Shown: positions 52,388 to 61,404, counted from the first letter of the stretch. The stretch: 64,000 nt of DNA from Chryseobacterium arachidis (GCF_900129245.1 NZ_FQUT01000001.1:62001-126000), one strand, 5' to 3'. Notes: a model not told the origin generated them from the sequence alone. Program-made: numbers and translations.

Positions 52388-53752
52388 ATGAGATCCAAAA
52401 CCTACACCAGAATTTTTTTCTGTGCTGTGATGCTGTGTATTTTGCAGGCGTGCAGTTCCTTATTAGGGCTGCCTTCCAATCCTGAAAGATCCACATTAGG
52501 AGAAAATACAGTCTACACCACAGAACTAAAAAGTATGCCCCTCCCCAAAGAGAAAATTGTAATCGGCGTTTACAAATTCAGGGATCAGACAGGGCAGTAT
52601 AAGCCGGCAGAAAACGGAAACAACTGGAGTACTGCTGTTCCGCAGGGTACCACCACTATCTTGATAAAAGCGCTTGAAGACAGTAAATGGTTTATTCCCA
52701 TCGAAAGAGAAAATATTGCCAACCTGCTGAACGAAAGACAGATTATCCGTTCTACAAGACAGGAATACCTTAAAGATGCCGACAAAAACAGCACCGCTCT
52801 GCCACCCCTTCTGTACGCAGGAATTTTGCTGGAAGGCGGAGTAATTTCCTATGACAGCAATATTATGACCGGTGGTCTGGGAGCCCGGTATTTCGGGATC
52901 GGAGCTTCTACCCAATACAGACAGGACAGAATTACCATTTACCTGCGTGCCGTTTCTACCTTAAACGGAGAAATCCTGAAGACGGTTTATACTTCCAAAA
53001 CTATTCTATCTACCAGTGTCAACGGAAGCTTTTTCAGGTATATCGATACCGAAAGATTACTGGAAGCTGAGGTGGGGCTTACCCAAAACGAGCCTGTTCA
53101 GCTTGCCGTAACCGAAGCTATTGAAAAATCTGTTAAAGCCTTGATTGTAGAAGGCATTAAAGATAAAATATGGGGTAAATCTGCAGGAGATATGGCAAAC
53201 TATCAGGCCATAATAGATGAATACGACAGAGAGCAGAAGGAAAATATCAACCGGGTTATCGGGAATAAATTTCCAAGCTATCACAGGCATAATTTTGCCG
53301 TGTTCGGAAATGTGGAAGCACAGAAAGTAAGAGATGACTATATCAATCCCAGAATGAATATCGGAGGAAAATTAGGTTTTAAATATTTTATGAGCCCAAG
53401 TTTTAATCTGGAGTTGAATTCAAGTATTTTCACGATGGAAAATCAGAATATTCTTAAACGTTCTTATTTCGTTCCTGAAGTTAATCTGGAATATATTCTT
53501 TTCCCAAGATATAAATTCAGCCCTTACATTTATGGAGGGGGTGGAGTTATGTTTTCCAAATTTAAACCTCAGTATAAAGGACAATTTGGAGGAGGTCTGG
53601 AATATATTTTCGCTAAAAATGTTGGATTGCGGGCTTCATCCCAGTATGATTTAGGCTTTAAAGATAATTGGGAAGGTCTTGTAAACGGTAAAAGAAAGGA
53701 TCAGGCGTTGAGATTTGCATTAGGACTCAATTTTTACATTGGTAACAAATAA
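52388..53752 (+). CDS. csgG: Curli secretion channel CsgG with C-terminal outer-membrane barrel
   Basis: This 454-residue protein starts with a lipoprotein signal (MLCILQACSSLLGLPSNPER), then the CsgG domain: KEKIVIGVYKFRDQTGQYKP, TTILIKALEDSKWFIPIERE, NLLNERQIIRSTR, GGVISYDSNIMTGGLGARYF and AVTEAIEKSVKALIVEGI. Known CsgG is about 277 residues and forms a nonameric pore. Here about 150 more residues follow (from about 300: HNFAVFGNVEAQKVRDDYIN, FSPYIYGGGGVMFSKF, DQALRFALGLNFYIG), the pattern of an eight-stranded outer-membrane beta barrel. The fusion may anchor the pore or contact CsgF. Same operon as csgF. Confidence 0.9.
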   Translation: MRSKTYTRIFFCAVMLCILQACSSLLGLPSNPERSTLGENTVYTTELKSMPLPKEKIVIGVYKFRDQTGQYKPAENGNNWSTAVPQGTTTILIKALEDSKWFIPIERENIANLLNERQIIRSTRQEYLKDADKNSTALPPLLYAGILLEGGVISYDSNIMTGGLGARYFGIGASTQYRQDRITIYLRAVSTLNGEILKTVYTSKTILSTSVNGSFFRYIDTERLLEAEVGLTQNEPVQLAVTEAIEKSVKALIVEGIKDKIWGKSAGDMANYQAIIDEYDREQKENINRVIGNKFPSYHRHNFAVFGNVEAQKVRDDYINPRMNIGGKLGFKYFMSPSFNLELNSSIFTMENQNILKRSYFVPEVNLEYILFPRYKFSPYIYGGGGVMFSKFKPQYKGQFGGGLEYIFAKNVGLRASSQYDLGFKDNWEGLVNGKRKDQALRFALGLNFYIGNK

Positions 53753-53762
53753 AACATGAGCT

Positions 53763-55274
53763 ATGAAAACACTATTCAAAATTATAAGCATATTAATCTT
53801 TTCAGTTTGTCTTTTTTCCTGCAGCGAAGAATTGGTAGATCAGGCTCAGACCGGAAGTTTAAAAGGGAAAGTAGTGAAAAGAGGCACCAATCAGCCTATT
53901 GCTAATGTAAAGATTTTTACTACACCAACTACACAGACCGTGTTTACGGCAGCAGACGGTTCTTTTGAAATACCGGGAATGCCCATCGGAAATTATTCGG
54001 TAAAAGCTGAATTGTCGGGATATCTTACCAATTTTCAGGCGGTTAATATTCAGAATAAAGATCAGGTAGTAACGATGGTTTTTGAAATGGATGATGATAA
54101 ATCGCTAAACTCCCCGCCTACAGCGCCCAAATTATTGAGCCCTGTGGATAATGCGGTCAATCAGCCTTTAAGCGTTGAACTGACTTGGAGCTCTACAGAT
54201 CCCGATGCTACCGATGTTTTAAAATATAATCTCACGATTAAAAATAATGTAAATACCAATGTAGTTCAGGTGAATGATCTTACGGCAACACATTATACCT
54301 TATCCAATCTTAATTACGGGGTCAGTTATTTCTGGCAGGTGTCTGTTTCAGACGGTATACACGATCCGGTTCTCAGCCCGATCAGTAAGTTTACAACCAA
54401 TATGGTTCCTACCAACCGTTTTCATTATGTTCAGAAACAAAGCGGCAATCTTGTAATTATATCGAGTGATGATGCGGGAACTCATTTTCAGTTTACCAAT
54501 CCGTCGTACAACAGCTGGAGGCCAAGAAAAAATAATAATTCAGGACTGGTGGCTTTTCTGAGAACAGAAGGTGGTAGCAGCCATATTTACACTGCAAATC
54601 CGGACGGTTCCAATGCCTTTAAAGTAACAACGGTTCCGGTTGCCGGATTCAGAAATGATGAACTCGATTTCTCATGGAGTACCAACGGTCAGGAAATCCT
54701 GTACGCGAATTTTAATAAATTATACAGAATCAATAAAGACGGAAGCGGCTTGAATCTGGTATACACCACACCCGACGGAAGCATGATTTCCGAATGTGAC
54801 TGGAGCTACGACGGAAGTAAAATTGCTCTAAAAACTAATGATTTCAATGGATATAATACCAAAATCTATGTCATTGACATGCTGGGAAATATTTTAAATA
54901 CAGTTTTAACAGGTCTTCCCGGTGCAAGTGGCGGACTGAATTTTTCTGTAGACGGGCAAATGCTGGTGTACTCAAGAGATATATCCGGTTATCAGGATAA
55001 CTCGGGGAATTACAGACAGCTGGATGCTCACGTATTTGTCTATCGTTTGAGTACAAATATGGCTTACGATATTTCTTTGGAAAGCGAAAAAATAATGGGA
55101 ACCAACGATCTCGATCCACGATTCTCCCCGAATAACGCGCAGGTAATTTTCATGAATACTTCTAATGATAATATTTCCCAGCGGAATGTTATGGTTATTG
55201 ATCTGAACAGTTCGATGACGGATCTCACTAGAGCTGTTCTTTTCAATAATGCGGAAATGCCGGATTATGAATAA
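53763..55274 (+). CDS. Lipoprotein with carboxypeptidase-regulatory-like, FnIII-like and WD40-like (PD40) domains
   Basis: This 503-residue protein starts MKTLFKIISILIFSVCLFSC, with lipobox LFSC. Residues about 33-110 form a carboxypeptidase regulatory-like beta sandwich (GSLKGKVVKRGTNQPIANVK, AADGSFEIPGMPIGNYSV). Residues about 118-215 resemble a fibronectin III fold (PTAPKLLSPVDNAVNQPLSV, YFWQVSVSDGIHD). The rest is a TolB/PD40-type propeller (NPDGSNAFKVTTV, FSWSTNGQEILYA, WSYDGSKIAL, FSPNNAQVIFM). It starts 11 bases after csgG, so it is part of the curli operon. A role in fibre binding or anchoring is inferred; it is not one of the classical csg genes. Confidence 0.82.
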   Translation: MKTLFKIISILIFSVCLFSCSEELVDQAQTGSLKGKVVKRGTNQPIANVKIFTTPTTQTVFTAADGSFEIPGMPIGNYSVKAELSGYLTNFQAVNIQNKDQVVTMVFEMDDDKSLNSPPTAPKLLSPVDNAVNQPLSVELTWSSTDPDATDVLKYNLTIKNNVNTNVVQVNDLTATHYTLSNLNYGVSYFWQVSVSDGIHDPVLSPISKFTTNMVPTNRFHYVQKQSGNLVIISSDDAGTHFQFTNPSYNSWRPRKNNNSGLVAFLRTEGGSSHIYTANPDGSNAFKVTTVPVAGFRNDELDFSWSTNGQEILYANFNKLYRINKDGSGLNLVYTTPDGSMISECDWSYDGSKIALKTNDFNGYNTKIYVIDMLGNILNTVLTGLPGASGGLNFSVDGQMLVYSRDISGYQDNSGNYRQLDAHVFVYRLSTNMAYDISLESEKIMGTNDLDPRFSPNNAQVIFMNTSNDNISQRNVMVIDLNSSMTDLTRAVLFNNAEMPDYE

Positions 55275-55293
55275 GTGAAAATCTCTCTGCGAA

Positions 55294-55350
55294 TGGTCAA
55301 TTCAGAAAAGGTGAATCGTTGGTTTAATATCTCCGGTTCACCATTGACCA
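55294..55350 (+). terminator. Possible long terminator at the end of the curli operon
   Basis: TGGTCAAT (55294-55301) pairs with ATTGACCA (55343-55350) and GGTGAA (55310) with TTCACC (55337). AAGTTTTTATT follows. The internal bulges make it weaker than most. Confidence 0.6.
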
Positions 55351-55402
55351 AAGTTTTTATTACGAAATCAAATTCTTGATTTTTTTCATGGTATATTAAA
55401 AG

Positions 55403-55432
55403 AAATTCCAAACCCGTAAGTTTGGAATTTTT
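55403..55432. terminator. Bidirectional terminator between the curli operon and the LuxR gene
   Basis: AAATTCCAAAC (55403-55413), loop CCGTAA, GTTTGGAATTT (55420-55430), then TT. It is 25 bases past the LuxR gene stop on the minus strand. Confidence 0.8.
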
Positions 55433-55456
55433 AATGAAGCAAAATTGGATGGATGA

Positions 55457-56107
55457 TTAGTCTATGATATGATTTTCCAATGCATATTTTACAACGCCTA
55501 CCGAATTTTTTACATTCAGTTTCAGGAGAATTCTTTTTCTGTGTGTTTCTACCGTGTTGATGCTGATGAAAAGTTTTTCAGAGATATCTTTACTGCTGAG
55601 ACCGTCGCAGATAAGTTTCAGGATTTCCAGTTCTCTCTTGGTAAGAGGATCTTTGAAGTGGGTTTTGTGCTGCTCCTGTTCGTTACTGATAAAATTTACC
55701 ATTCTGTCTTTAGCATGGTCGCAAATGTATACTTCGTTCAGGAGCAGAGCTTGTATAGATTTTATAAATTCATCGTAGCTGCTGTTTTTGTCGAGGTAGC
55801 TTTTGATTCCTTTGTTAAATAATTTGCGTATATCCGTAACATCGTATCCGTTTCCGATAATAATAATCTTGATGGATTTGTTTTCAGAAGTAATATTTTC
55901 TACCGATTTGTAGAGGTCAGTAAAAATGAGCATGTTTGAACTGATCATGAGGAATTCCGGAGGATCGTCCTTCAGGAGAATTTTGAGTGCCTCGGGGCAG
56001 TTACAAATATCAATAGTTGTAAATATTCCACTTTGGTCGAGGAGTTTTGAAAGCCCTTCTGTGTACAACAGAGGCTCGTCGAAGATGGTTAATCTCGGTC
56101 TCATCAT
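55457..56107 (-). CDS. LuxR-type regulator with atypical receiver (CsgD-like position)
   Basis: From ATG 56107 (MMRPRLTIFDEPLLYTEGLS) the protein has about 216 residues, comprising an N-terminal receiver-like domain and a C-terminal LuxR/GerE DNA-binding domain (LTKRELEILKLICDGLSSKD, SINTVETHRKRILLKLNV). The acidic pair at residues 10-11 is kept, but the strand that should end with the phospho-acceptor Asp reads PEFLMISSNM, with Ser there instead. It therefore probably does not use normal phosphorelay. It is convergent with the curli operon, the place expected of a CsgD counterpart, although CsgD similarity is by architecture only. The hydrophobic residues upstream of the ATG are not part of the protein. 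Confidence 0.82.
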   Translation of the reverse strand: MMRPRLTIFDEPLLYTEGLSKLLDQSGIFTTIDICNCPEALKILLKDDPPEFLMISSNMLIFTDLYKSVENITSENKSIKIIIIGNGYDVTDIRKLFNKGIKSYLDKNSSYDEFIKSIQALLLNEVYICDHAKDRMVNFISNEQEQHKTHFKDPLTKRELEILKLICDGLSSKDISEKLFISINTVETHRKRILLKLNVKNSVGVVKYALENHIID

Positions 56108-56330
56108 GATTAGTTTTAGTTTATATAAAAATAAGAAAAAAACTTGAATTTTATAGAAAAATATTTGCAAAAATTAGATTTATTGCAAATAAATTATTAA
56201 AATAATATGGTTTTTAGTAAAAAATTGTTAAATAATTCCCTTTGGGTAGAGTTTTGATGTGATTTTTTGGAGTTATTGTTTGTAAGTTATTGATATATTG
56301 TTTGTTAAAAAATAAAATAAAATACCTTAT

Positions 56331-56798
56331 TTATTTAACTAACACAGTTGGGATATGTTTTACAGGAAAATTAACTGAGTTGGCAATAAAACAAAATTCA
56401 TTCGCCTGATGATGGAGGTCTTTTGCTTTTTTGATCATTGATTCTTCAGAAACTGTTACAGTAGGATTCAGTGTAACTTCGGTGAAATGCCCGCTTCCGT
56501 TCGCTGTTTCCTGCATAATTCCTGCTGCTTCGTCAACATAATCGGTGACAATAACTCCTGCTTCCGAGCAAAAATGAAGATACCACAGCATGTGGCAAGA
56601 AGAAAGCGACGACAAAAGCATTTCTTCCGGATTATATTTTGTTTTATCTCCACGAAAAGCCGGATCGGAAGAACCTTCAATAATCGGTTTATTTTCTACA
56701 GAAATAGTATGGCTTCTTTCGTAATCACGATAGGTGCTGGTTCCTTTTCCTTTGTTTCCCGTCCATTTAATCGTAGTTTTGTAGTGATGGTCTCTCAT
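56331..56798 (-). CDS. OsmC/Ohr family peroxiredoxin
   Basis: From ATG 56798 (MRDHHYKTTIKWTGNKGKG) the 155-residue protein has the OsmC/Ohr fold. It has two conserved cysteines, one in LLSSLSSCHMLWYLHFCSEAG and one in NEFCFIANSVN, separated by about 60 residues. They reduce organic hydroperoxides. The YERSHTIS and YNPEEMLLSSLSSCHM segments are typical of the YhfA/OsmC-like branch. It begins one base after the upstream gene stop, so they are cotranscribed. Confidence 0.88.
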   Translation of the reverse strand: MRDHHYKTTIKWTGNKGKGTSTYRDYERSHTISVENKPIIEGSSDPAFRGDKTKYNPEEMLLSSLSSCHMLWYLHFCSEAGVIVTDYVDEAAGIMQETANGSGHFTEVTLNPTVTVSEESMIKKAKDLHHQANEFCFIANSVNFPVKHIPTVLVK

Positions 56799-56799
56799 T

Positions 56800-57549
56800 T
56801 TATTTTGATAGAAGTGTATAGAATTCGGATTTAAAAAGAATTTCACGTAATAATTTTTCTTTTTCTTCCTGAGTTTTCAAATCTCTAAAATCCCAATTTT
56901 CTAAAGGAATATCCCTGTTCAAAAATCGGATACTAAAAGCATCGTATTCATATTGATTTCTTTTCTCTTTTTTTATATTCAAACTTTTAAAAGAATCCTC
57001 GAATTGATGTTTTAAATTTTCACTAGAATGATTTTTAGAAAGTAAATTATACGTGAGATGTACAATTTCTGAATTATTTCCTAATTGGTTATCCAGAATG
57101 TAAGGAATGAGAAAATTTAAAGCTTCTTCATCTTTTTCTAAGCCTATATAACATTGAGAATAGAGGGTTGCCATAGAAATGTCAATTCTTGCATTAGCAT
57201 TTCCGCAAGTTGCTCTGAAAGGATATTCTTTCTTTTTGTCAAGGTATTTTATAGCTTCGGAATAGTTTTTATTAATGAGCTCAATTTTTGCCAGATTTGT
57301 GTAAAATCCATTTATATAAGAGTTACTTGTATAATATTCTGTTTTTCCGCTAAATTTTTTTACTTTATTCTCATCAACAAATTTTAAAATTTCCAAATAA
57401 GATTTTTTGGCATCATCATATTCTTTTAAAGAAAATTGTTGGTAAGCTTCTGAAACAAGTGTTTTGAATCTACGTTTTGAAATGGGCGTGTTCTGTCCAA
57501 AAGCAACAGAGGAAATTAATAATAAAACAAAAGAAAGAATTGTTTTCAT
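56800..57549 (-). CDS. Exported TPR-like protein of unknown function
   Basis: This 249-residue protein has a signal peptide (MKTILSFVLLLISSVAFGQ) and helical pairs resembling tetratricopeptide repeats: VSEAYQQFSLKEYDDAKKSY, LAKIELINKNYSEAIKYLDK and YSQCYIGLEKDEEALNFLIP. The C-terminal third is charged and unassigned. It is directly upstream of the OsmC gene on the same strand. No specific function can be named. Confidence 0.65.
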   Translation of the reverse strand: MKTILSFVLLLISSVAFGQNTPISKRRFKTLVSEAYQQFSLKEYDDAKKSYLEILKFVDENKVKKFSGKTEYYTSNSYINGFYTNLAKIELINKNYSEAIKYLDKKKEYPFRATCGNANARIDISMATLYSQCYIGLEKDEEALNFLIPYILDNQLGNNSEIVHLTYNLLSKNHSSENLKHQFEDSFKSLNIKKEKRNQYEYDAFSIRFLNRDIPLENWDFRDLKTQEEKEKLLREILFKSEFYTLLSK

Positions 57550-57602
57550 TTCAGGATTAGTTTTATAAGAAACGATAAAATTATAAAAATCATATTTCTT
57601 AT

Positions 57603-57633
57603 AAAAACAAAAAACCTCCGTGAAAATACGGAG
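57603..57633 (-). terminator. Terminator of the delta-60-repeat T9SS gene
   Basis: CTCCGT (57616-57621) and ACGGAG (57628-57633) pair. On the minus strand GGTTTTTTGTTTTT follows. Confidence 0.75.
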
Positions 57634-57664
57634 ATTCTAAATTTGATCGATATTATTATCTGTT

Positions 57665-59059
57665 TTAAAGTTTTATGATCTTTTTTGTGATAGATTTTCC
57701 ATTGTCAAAAGTTACTTTCGCAAAATAAACTCCTTTCGAAAGCTCAGAAACATTTGAATTGTTTTCTTTTATAGTTTTTACCAGTTTCCCATCGGGAGAA
57801 TAGATTTCCATTTTGCTTATTTTTTCTTTTGCACTGTAAACTAAGTTTTGCTTTACAGGATTTTCAAAAACTATATCAAGACTCGTTTTTATAGCATCAG
57901 TAGTTGATAATGTAGTGGTATTAAGTAAATATTTTACGATGTATCCACTTCCTCTTATTATAATATTATTGTTATTGACAATCATGTCTTCCACATTGGA
58001 ATCAGTTTGTAAATAATTGCTGAAGGCAGGATCTAAAGAACCGGTTTGATTAATTTTTGAAATAAAATGATTGGGAGAGCCTTCGCCTGCAGCATAATAA
58101 AATCCATCTTTTTCTACAATACAGTTAATCCACGAACCTCCATACAAACCAAGACTTGTAAATAAATTATAGTTAAATGTATTATCAAAAGTTCCATCAG
58201 TATTTATCCTTTTAACATCACCGGATGAGCCTAATGCACAAAGAATTCTATTATTGCTATCCACAAATACGGCACTAGTTCCACCATAACCAAAGCCATT
58301 AGGATCAACAAATGATACAACTCCATTATTTCCAAAACTCGCTATTGGCTGCCCGTTTAAATTAAATTTTTGAATAAATCCGATGGTACTATTAAAACAA
58401 ATAATATTCGATTGATTATCTATTCGCACAAATGTTCTGCCAGCTGGACTTCCTTGTGTGGCCACATAACCGTTGTTTCCGAAAGTATTATCAATGCTTC
58501 CATTGGTATTTAGTCTGAGAATTACATGTTGATGCTGAACATTTTGACCATAATTAACTGCGTGTACAAGTATTTTGTCATTCTGTAAAATAATTCCATA
58601 AGAACTATAAGTTTGGTCGGGAACCAAGGAAGGTATAACTACGGTACCATTTGTTCCAAAAGTAGAATCTGATTGCCCATTTGGAAGTATTCTGGAAATT
58701 ACTACTGATTCTGAATTGGTAAACCCAAAAACTATTAATTTCCCATCAGTTTGTATTTTAACTTCATTTAAATAATTGTTATAGGGTAATGGAACTGTTC
58801 CGCTTGTTCCAAAAGTAATATCAGGAAGGCCATTGGATGTAATTTTTGATACATAAGATTCTGTAACATTAATTCCTGGATAGGTGTTTACATTGTGAGT
58901 GAAATAGATACTGCCGGCGGGATCTTGAGCCATTGAAAAGGTAAGATTTCCGGGCATAGTAAATATCCCATTGGAAGCAAAAGAAAGATCTTTAGAAATA
59001 ATTTGTGCGTAAATACTCTGGATAGCAAAAATGCATCCTAATAATAGAATTTTTTTCAT
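57665..59059 (-). CDS. T9SS-sorted protein with delta-60 repeats
   Basis: This 464-residue protein has a signal peptide (MKKILLLGCIFAIQSIYAQ), then several delta-60 (DUF5122) repeats with the pattern DxTFGxxGxVxxP and IQxDGKLIVFG: PDITFGTSGTVPLPYNNY, SDSTFGTNGTVVIP, IDNTFGNNGYVATQG and FDNTFNYNLFTSL. The C-terminus (LDIVFENPVKQNLVYSA, MEIYSPDGKLVKTIKENN, LSKGVYFAKVTFDNGKS, KKIIKL) is a type A T9SS sorting domain. The repeats form a beta propeller. The protein should be exported to the surface. Confidence 0.88.
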   Translation of the reverse strand: MKKILLLGCIFAIQSIYAQIISKDLSFASNGIFTMPGNLTFSMAQDPAGSIYFTHNVNTYPGINVTESYVSKITSNGLPDITFGTSGTVPLPYNNYLNEVKIQTDGKLIVFGFTNSESVVISRILPNGQSDSTFGTNGTVVIPSLVPDQTYSSYGIILQNDKILVHAVNYGQNVQHQHVILRLNTNGSIDNTFGNNGYVATQGSPAGRTFVRIDNQSNIICFNSTIGFIQKFNLNGQPIASFGNNGVVSFVDPNGFGYGGTSAVFVDSNNRILCALGSSGDVKRINTDGTFDNTFNYNLFTSLGLYGGSWINCIVEKDGFYYAAGEGSPNHFISKINQTGSLDPAFSNYLQTDSNVEDMIVNNNNIIIRGSGYIVKYLLNTTTLSTTDAIKTSLDIVFENPVKQNLVYSAKEKISKMEIYSPDGKLVKTIKENNSNVSELSKGVYFAKVTFDNGKSITKKIIKL

Positions 59060-59153
59060 TGTTATGTTTTTTAATGTGTTAGAAATAATAAATTACACCA
59101 ATAGAATCTGGTCGGTAAATAAGAATCATTCGTGTAACTTTTGTAAAAGTAAT

Positions 59154-59184
59154 AAAAAAACCTCTAGAAAACTAGAGGTTTTAT
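59154..59184 (-). terminator. Terminator after rng
   Basis: AAAACCTCTAG (59157-59167), loop AAAA, CTAGAGGTTTT (59172-59182). A run of T follows on the minus strand. It is directly after the RNase G stop. Confidence 0.85.
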
Positions 59185-59187
59185 TTT

Positions 59188-60747
59188 TTAATTAGAATAT
59201 CCTGTCAACTCTTCTTTGTTGGAGTTATAAATTCTGTATTCTAAGTATTTAAAAGAATCCCTTGGGATAACGGTTACCCATTTTTTGTATTTCATAAACC
59301 ATTTCATCTGGATGCTCTTGATGCCTTTGGTAAGGTATGCTTCCACGAAAGGATGTACATGCAGGTAAAGTTTTCCTTTTTCCTTTTGCATAATGGTTCT
59401 AAGGGTTTCGCCCATTCTTTCCACGATAACGATAGGAGCTACAATTTCTCCGTCTTTATTCGGGTTTTCTTCTTTGGTATCGATCTGTTTTTCCGGACGG
59501 TTTCTCTGTCTGGTAATTTGTATCAATCCGAACTTACTTGGCGGAAGAATTTTATGGCGTGCTTTATCACGGCTCATTTCTACCTTTAGATGTTCGTACA
59601 GATCTCTTCTGTGTTCGGGGTTTGGCATGTCGATAAAATCGATCACAATGATTCCACCCATATCACGGAGACGCAGTTGTCTTGCGATCTCTGTTGCTGC
59701 CATTTTGTTCACCTTTAAGGCGTGTTCTTTATTTACGGCAGTTCCGGTTGTGATATTGTTACCGGAGTTTACGTCGACTACGTGAAGGGCTTCCGTGTGT
59801 TCTATAACAAGGTAAGCACCTTTTGAGCTTGGGATGTTGACGTGTTTCCCGAAGCTTTGTTTGAGCTGTTTTTCAACATTGTAATATTCCAGAAGTGGAA
59901 TATGAGAATCGTAAAAATGGACAATGTTCTTTCTCTCCGGAGCGATAACTTCCAGATAGTTTTTCATTTCTTCAACCATTTGTTCGTCATCGCAGGTGAT
60001 GCTTACAAAATCCTGATTGAAATTGTCCCTTAAAATAGCTGAAGCTTTATCATCTTCGCTTAAAACTCTGGACGGAACTTTATTTTTCTGTATATTTTTA
60101 AAAGTAGTTTCCCATTTCTGAATCAGCTGATTCATGTCGTTGTGCAGGTCTGCTACTTTTTTACCTTCGGCTACGGTTCTTATAATAACTCCGAATCCTT
60201 CAGGTTTAATGCTTTCGATTAATGTTCTCAGTCTCTCTTTTTCTTCAAAGCTTTTTACTTTTTTTGAAATTGAAACTTTATTATCGAAAGGGATAAGCAC
60301 CAAAAAACGCCCTGTTAAAGAAACCTGAGTCGAAATTCTGGGTCCTTTCGTAGAAATGGGTTCTTTGGTAATCTGTAATAAGACAAGGTCGTCCTTTGCG
60401 ATTACTTTGTCTACGGTTCCGTTTTTATCTATTTCGGGTTGTATCTCGAAATTTTTTAAGCTTGAAGTGCTTTGTTTTTTGGAAATAGTATCCCTCAGAA
60501 ACTTTCTGTAGGTAAGATATTGTGGTCCCAGATCCTGGTAATGCAGGAATGCATCCTTTTCGTATCCAATGTTTACGAATGCCGCATTAAGGTTGGGAGC
60601 CAGCTTTTTTACTTTTCCAACAAACAAATCTCCAACTATAAAATCGCTTTTGTCCTCTTGCTCATGAAGTTCACATAGTCTTCCGTCTTCCAGCAGTGCA
60701 ATCTTTGTAAGATCATCTTCATGCGAAACTATTAGTTCTTTCTTCAT
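59188..60747 (-). CDS. rng: Ribonuclease E/G family protein, RNase G
   Basis: This 519-residue endoribonuclease contains an S1-like domain near the N-terminus (VGDLFVGKVKKLAPNLNAAF, VNIGYEKDAFLHYQDLG), the 5'-sensor region, and the DNase I-like catalytic region with the two metal-binding aspartates in HVVDVNSGNN (near residue 324) and GIIVIDFIDMPN (near 368). It is the short RNase G form without the degradosome scaffold of RNase E. It processes rRNA and mRNA. It lies downstream of HU and a tiny basic peptide gene in the same direction, an order I recall as common in Bacteroidota. Confidence 0.95.
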   Translation of the reverse strand: MKKELIVSHEDDLTKIALLEDGRLCELHEQEDKSDFIVGDLFVGKVKKLAPNLNAAFVNIGYEKDAFLHYQDLGPQYLTYRKFLRDTISKKQSTSSLKNFEIQPEIDKNGTVDKVIAKDDLVLLQITKEPISTKGPRISTQVSLTGRFLVLIPFDNKVSISKKVKSFEEKERLRTLIESIKPEGFGVIIRTVAEGKKVADLHNDMNQLIQKWETTFKNIQKNKVPSRVLSEDDKASAILRDNFNQDFVSITCDDEQMVEEMKNYLEVIAPERKNIVHFYDSHIPLLEYYNVEKQLKQSFGKHVNIPSSKGAYLVIEHTEALHVVDVNSGNNITTGTAVNKEHALKVNKMAATEIARQLRLRDMGGIIVIDFIDMPNPEHRRDLYEHLKVEMSRDKARHKILPPSKFGLIQITRQRNRPEKQIDTKEENPNKDGEIVAPIVIVERMGETLRTIMQKEKGKLYLHVHPFVEAYLTKGIKSIQMKWFMKYKKWVTVIPRDSFKYLEYRIYNSNKEELTGYSN

Positions 60748-60981
60748 TTTGTTGTAAGATAAAAATTGTTAAGATTACAGGAAAAGATATTGTTTTTCAT
60801 CAAATAAATTTTAACCTTAAATTAAGCATTACTGCCGAATAAGGAAACATTTTTTCTGATAAAATATAAACTTTTCTTTTCCCTGACATCTTATAGTTGC
60901 AAAACAAAATATAGTCGGTGAGGCTTTAAAACTTAAAATCACCAACTATATTTTTATATTTTATAAATCGAGAAAAAGAGA

Positions 60982-61071
60982 TTATTTCTTCTTATGTCTG
61001 TTCGCTCTTCTTCTTTTCTTTCTCTTGTGAGTTGCAACCTTGTGTCTTTTTCTTTTCTTTCCGCTTGGCAT
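60982..61071 (-). CDS. 29-residue basic peptide, AURKAIP1/COX24 (mS38-like) type
   Basis: Reading leftwards from ATG 61071: MPSGKKRKRHKVATHK, then KRKKRRRANRHKKK, and stop at 60982. Over half the residues are Lys, Arg or His. Very similar tiny proteins are annotated in Bacteroidota as AURKAIP1/COX24 domain proteins, related to mitochondrial ribosomal protein mS38; this is from memory. Its gene lies between HU (61114) and RNase G (59188), a region otherwise devoid of genes. It is easily missed because of its size. A ribosomal role is likely but inferred. Confidence 0.7.
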   Translation of the reverse strand: MPSGKKRKRHKVATHKRKKRRRANRHKKK

Positions 61072-61113
61072 AATTATAATTTTTTAGTAACTAGTTAATA
61101 TTCAGTTAATGTC

Positions 61114-61404
61114 TTATTTTACGGTAACTTTCGTTTTTACTTTCTCCACAAAAGATTTTGATGGCTTGAAAGCAGGAATGTTATGAGCAGGGATTTCAAT
61201 CGCAGTGTTCTTAGAGATGTTTCTTCCCGTTTTTGCTGCTCTTGTTTTAATGATAAAAGAACCAAAACCTCTCAGATAAACGTTATCTCCATTATACATA
61301 GAAGTCCTGATTTCTTGCATAAAAGCCTCTACAACTTTCTGTGTTTCATTCTTTTCGGTGCCCAACTTGTTTGAGATGGTGTTTACCAATTCTGCCTTTG
61401 TCAT
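61114..61404 (-). CDS. HU family DNA-binding protein
   Basis: This 96-residue protein has the HU/IHF dimeric fold: MTKAELVNTISNKLGTEKNE, VEAFMQEIRTSMYNGDNVYL, then the signature RGFGSFIIKTRAAKTGRNIS and IPAHNIPAFKPSKSF, with a Lys-rich C-terminus. Pro in the arm tip (EIPAHNIP) should intercalate DNA. It bends and compacts DNA. There is a TAAATTTG promoter element 32 bases upstream. It is downstream of the divergent LuxR regulator in the other direction. Confidence 0.95.
   Translation of the reverse strand: MTKAELVNTISNKLGTEKNETQKVVEAFMQEIRTSMYNGDNVYLRGFGSFIIKTRAAKTGRNISKNTAIEIPAHNIPAFKPSKSFVEKVKTKVTVK

Noticed and set aside
61114..61404. IHF subunit
   Set aside because: The protein fits general HU/IHF; nothing in the window allows a heterodimer partner to be named, so HU family is used.
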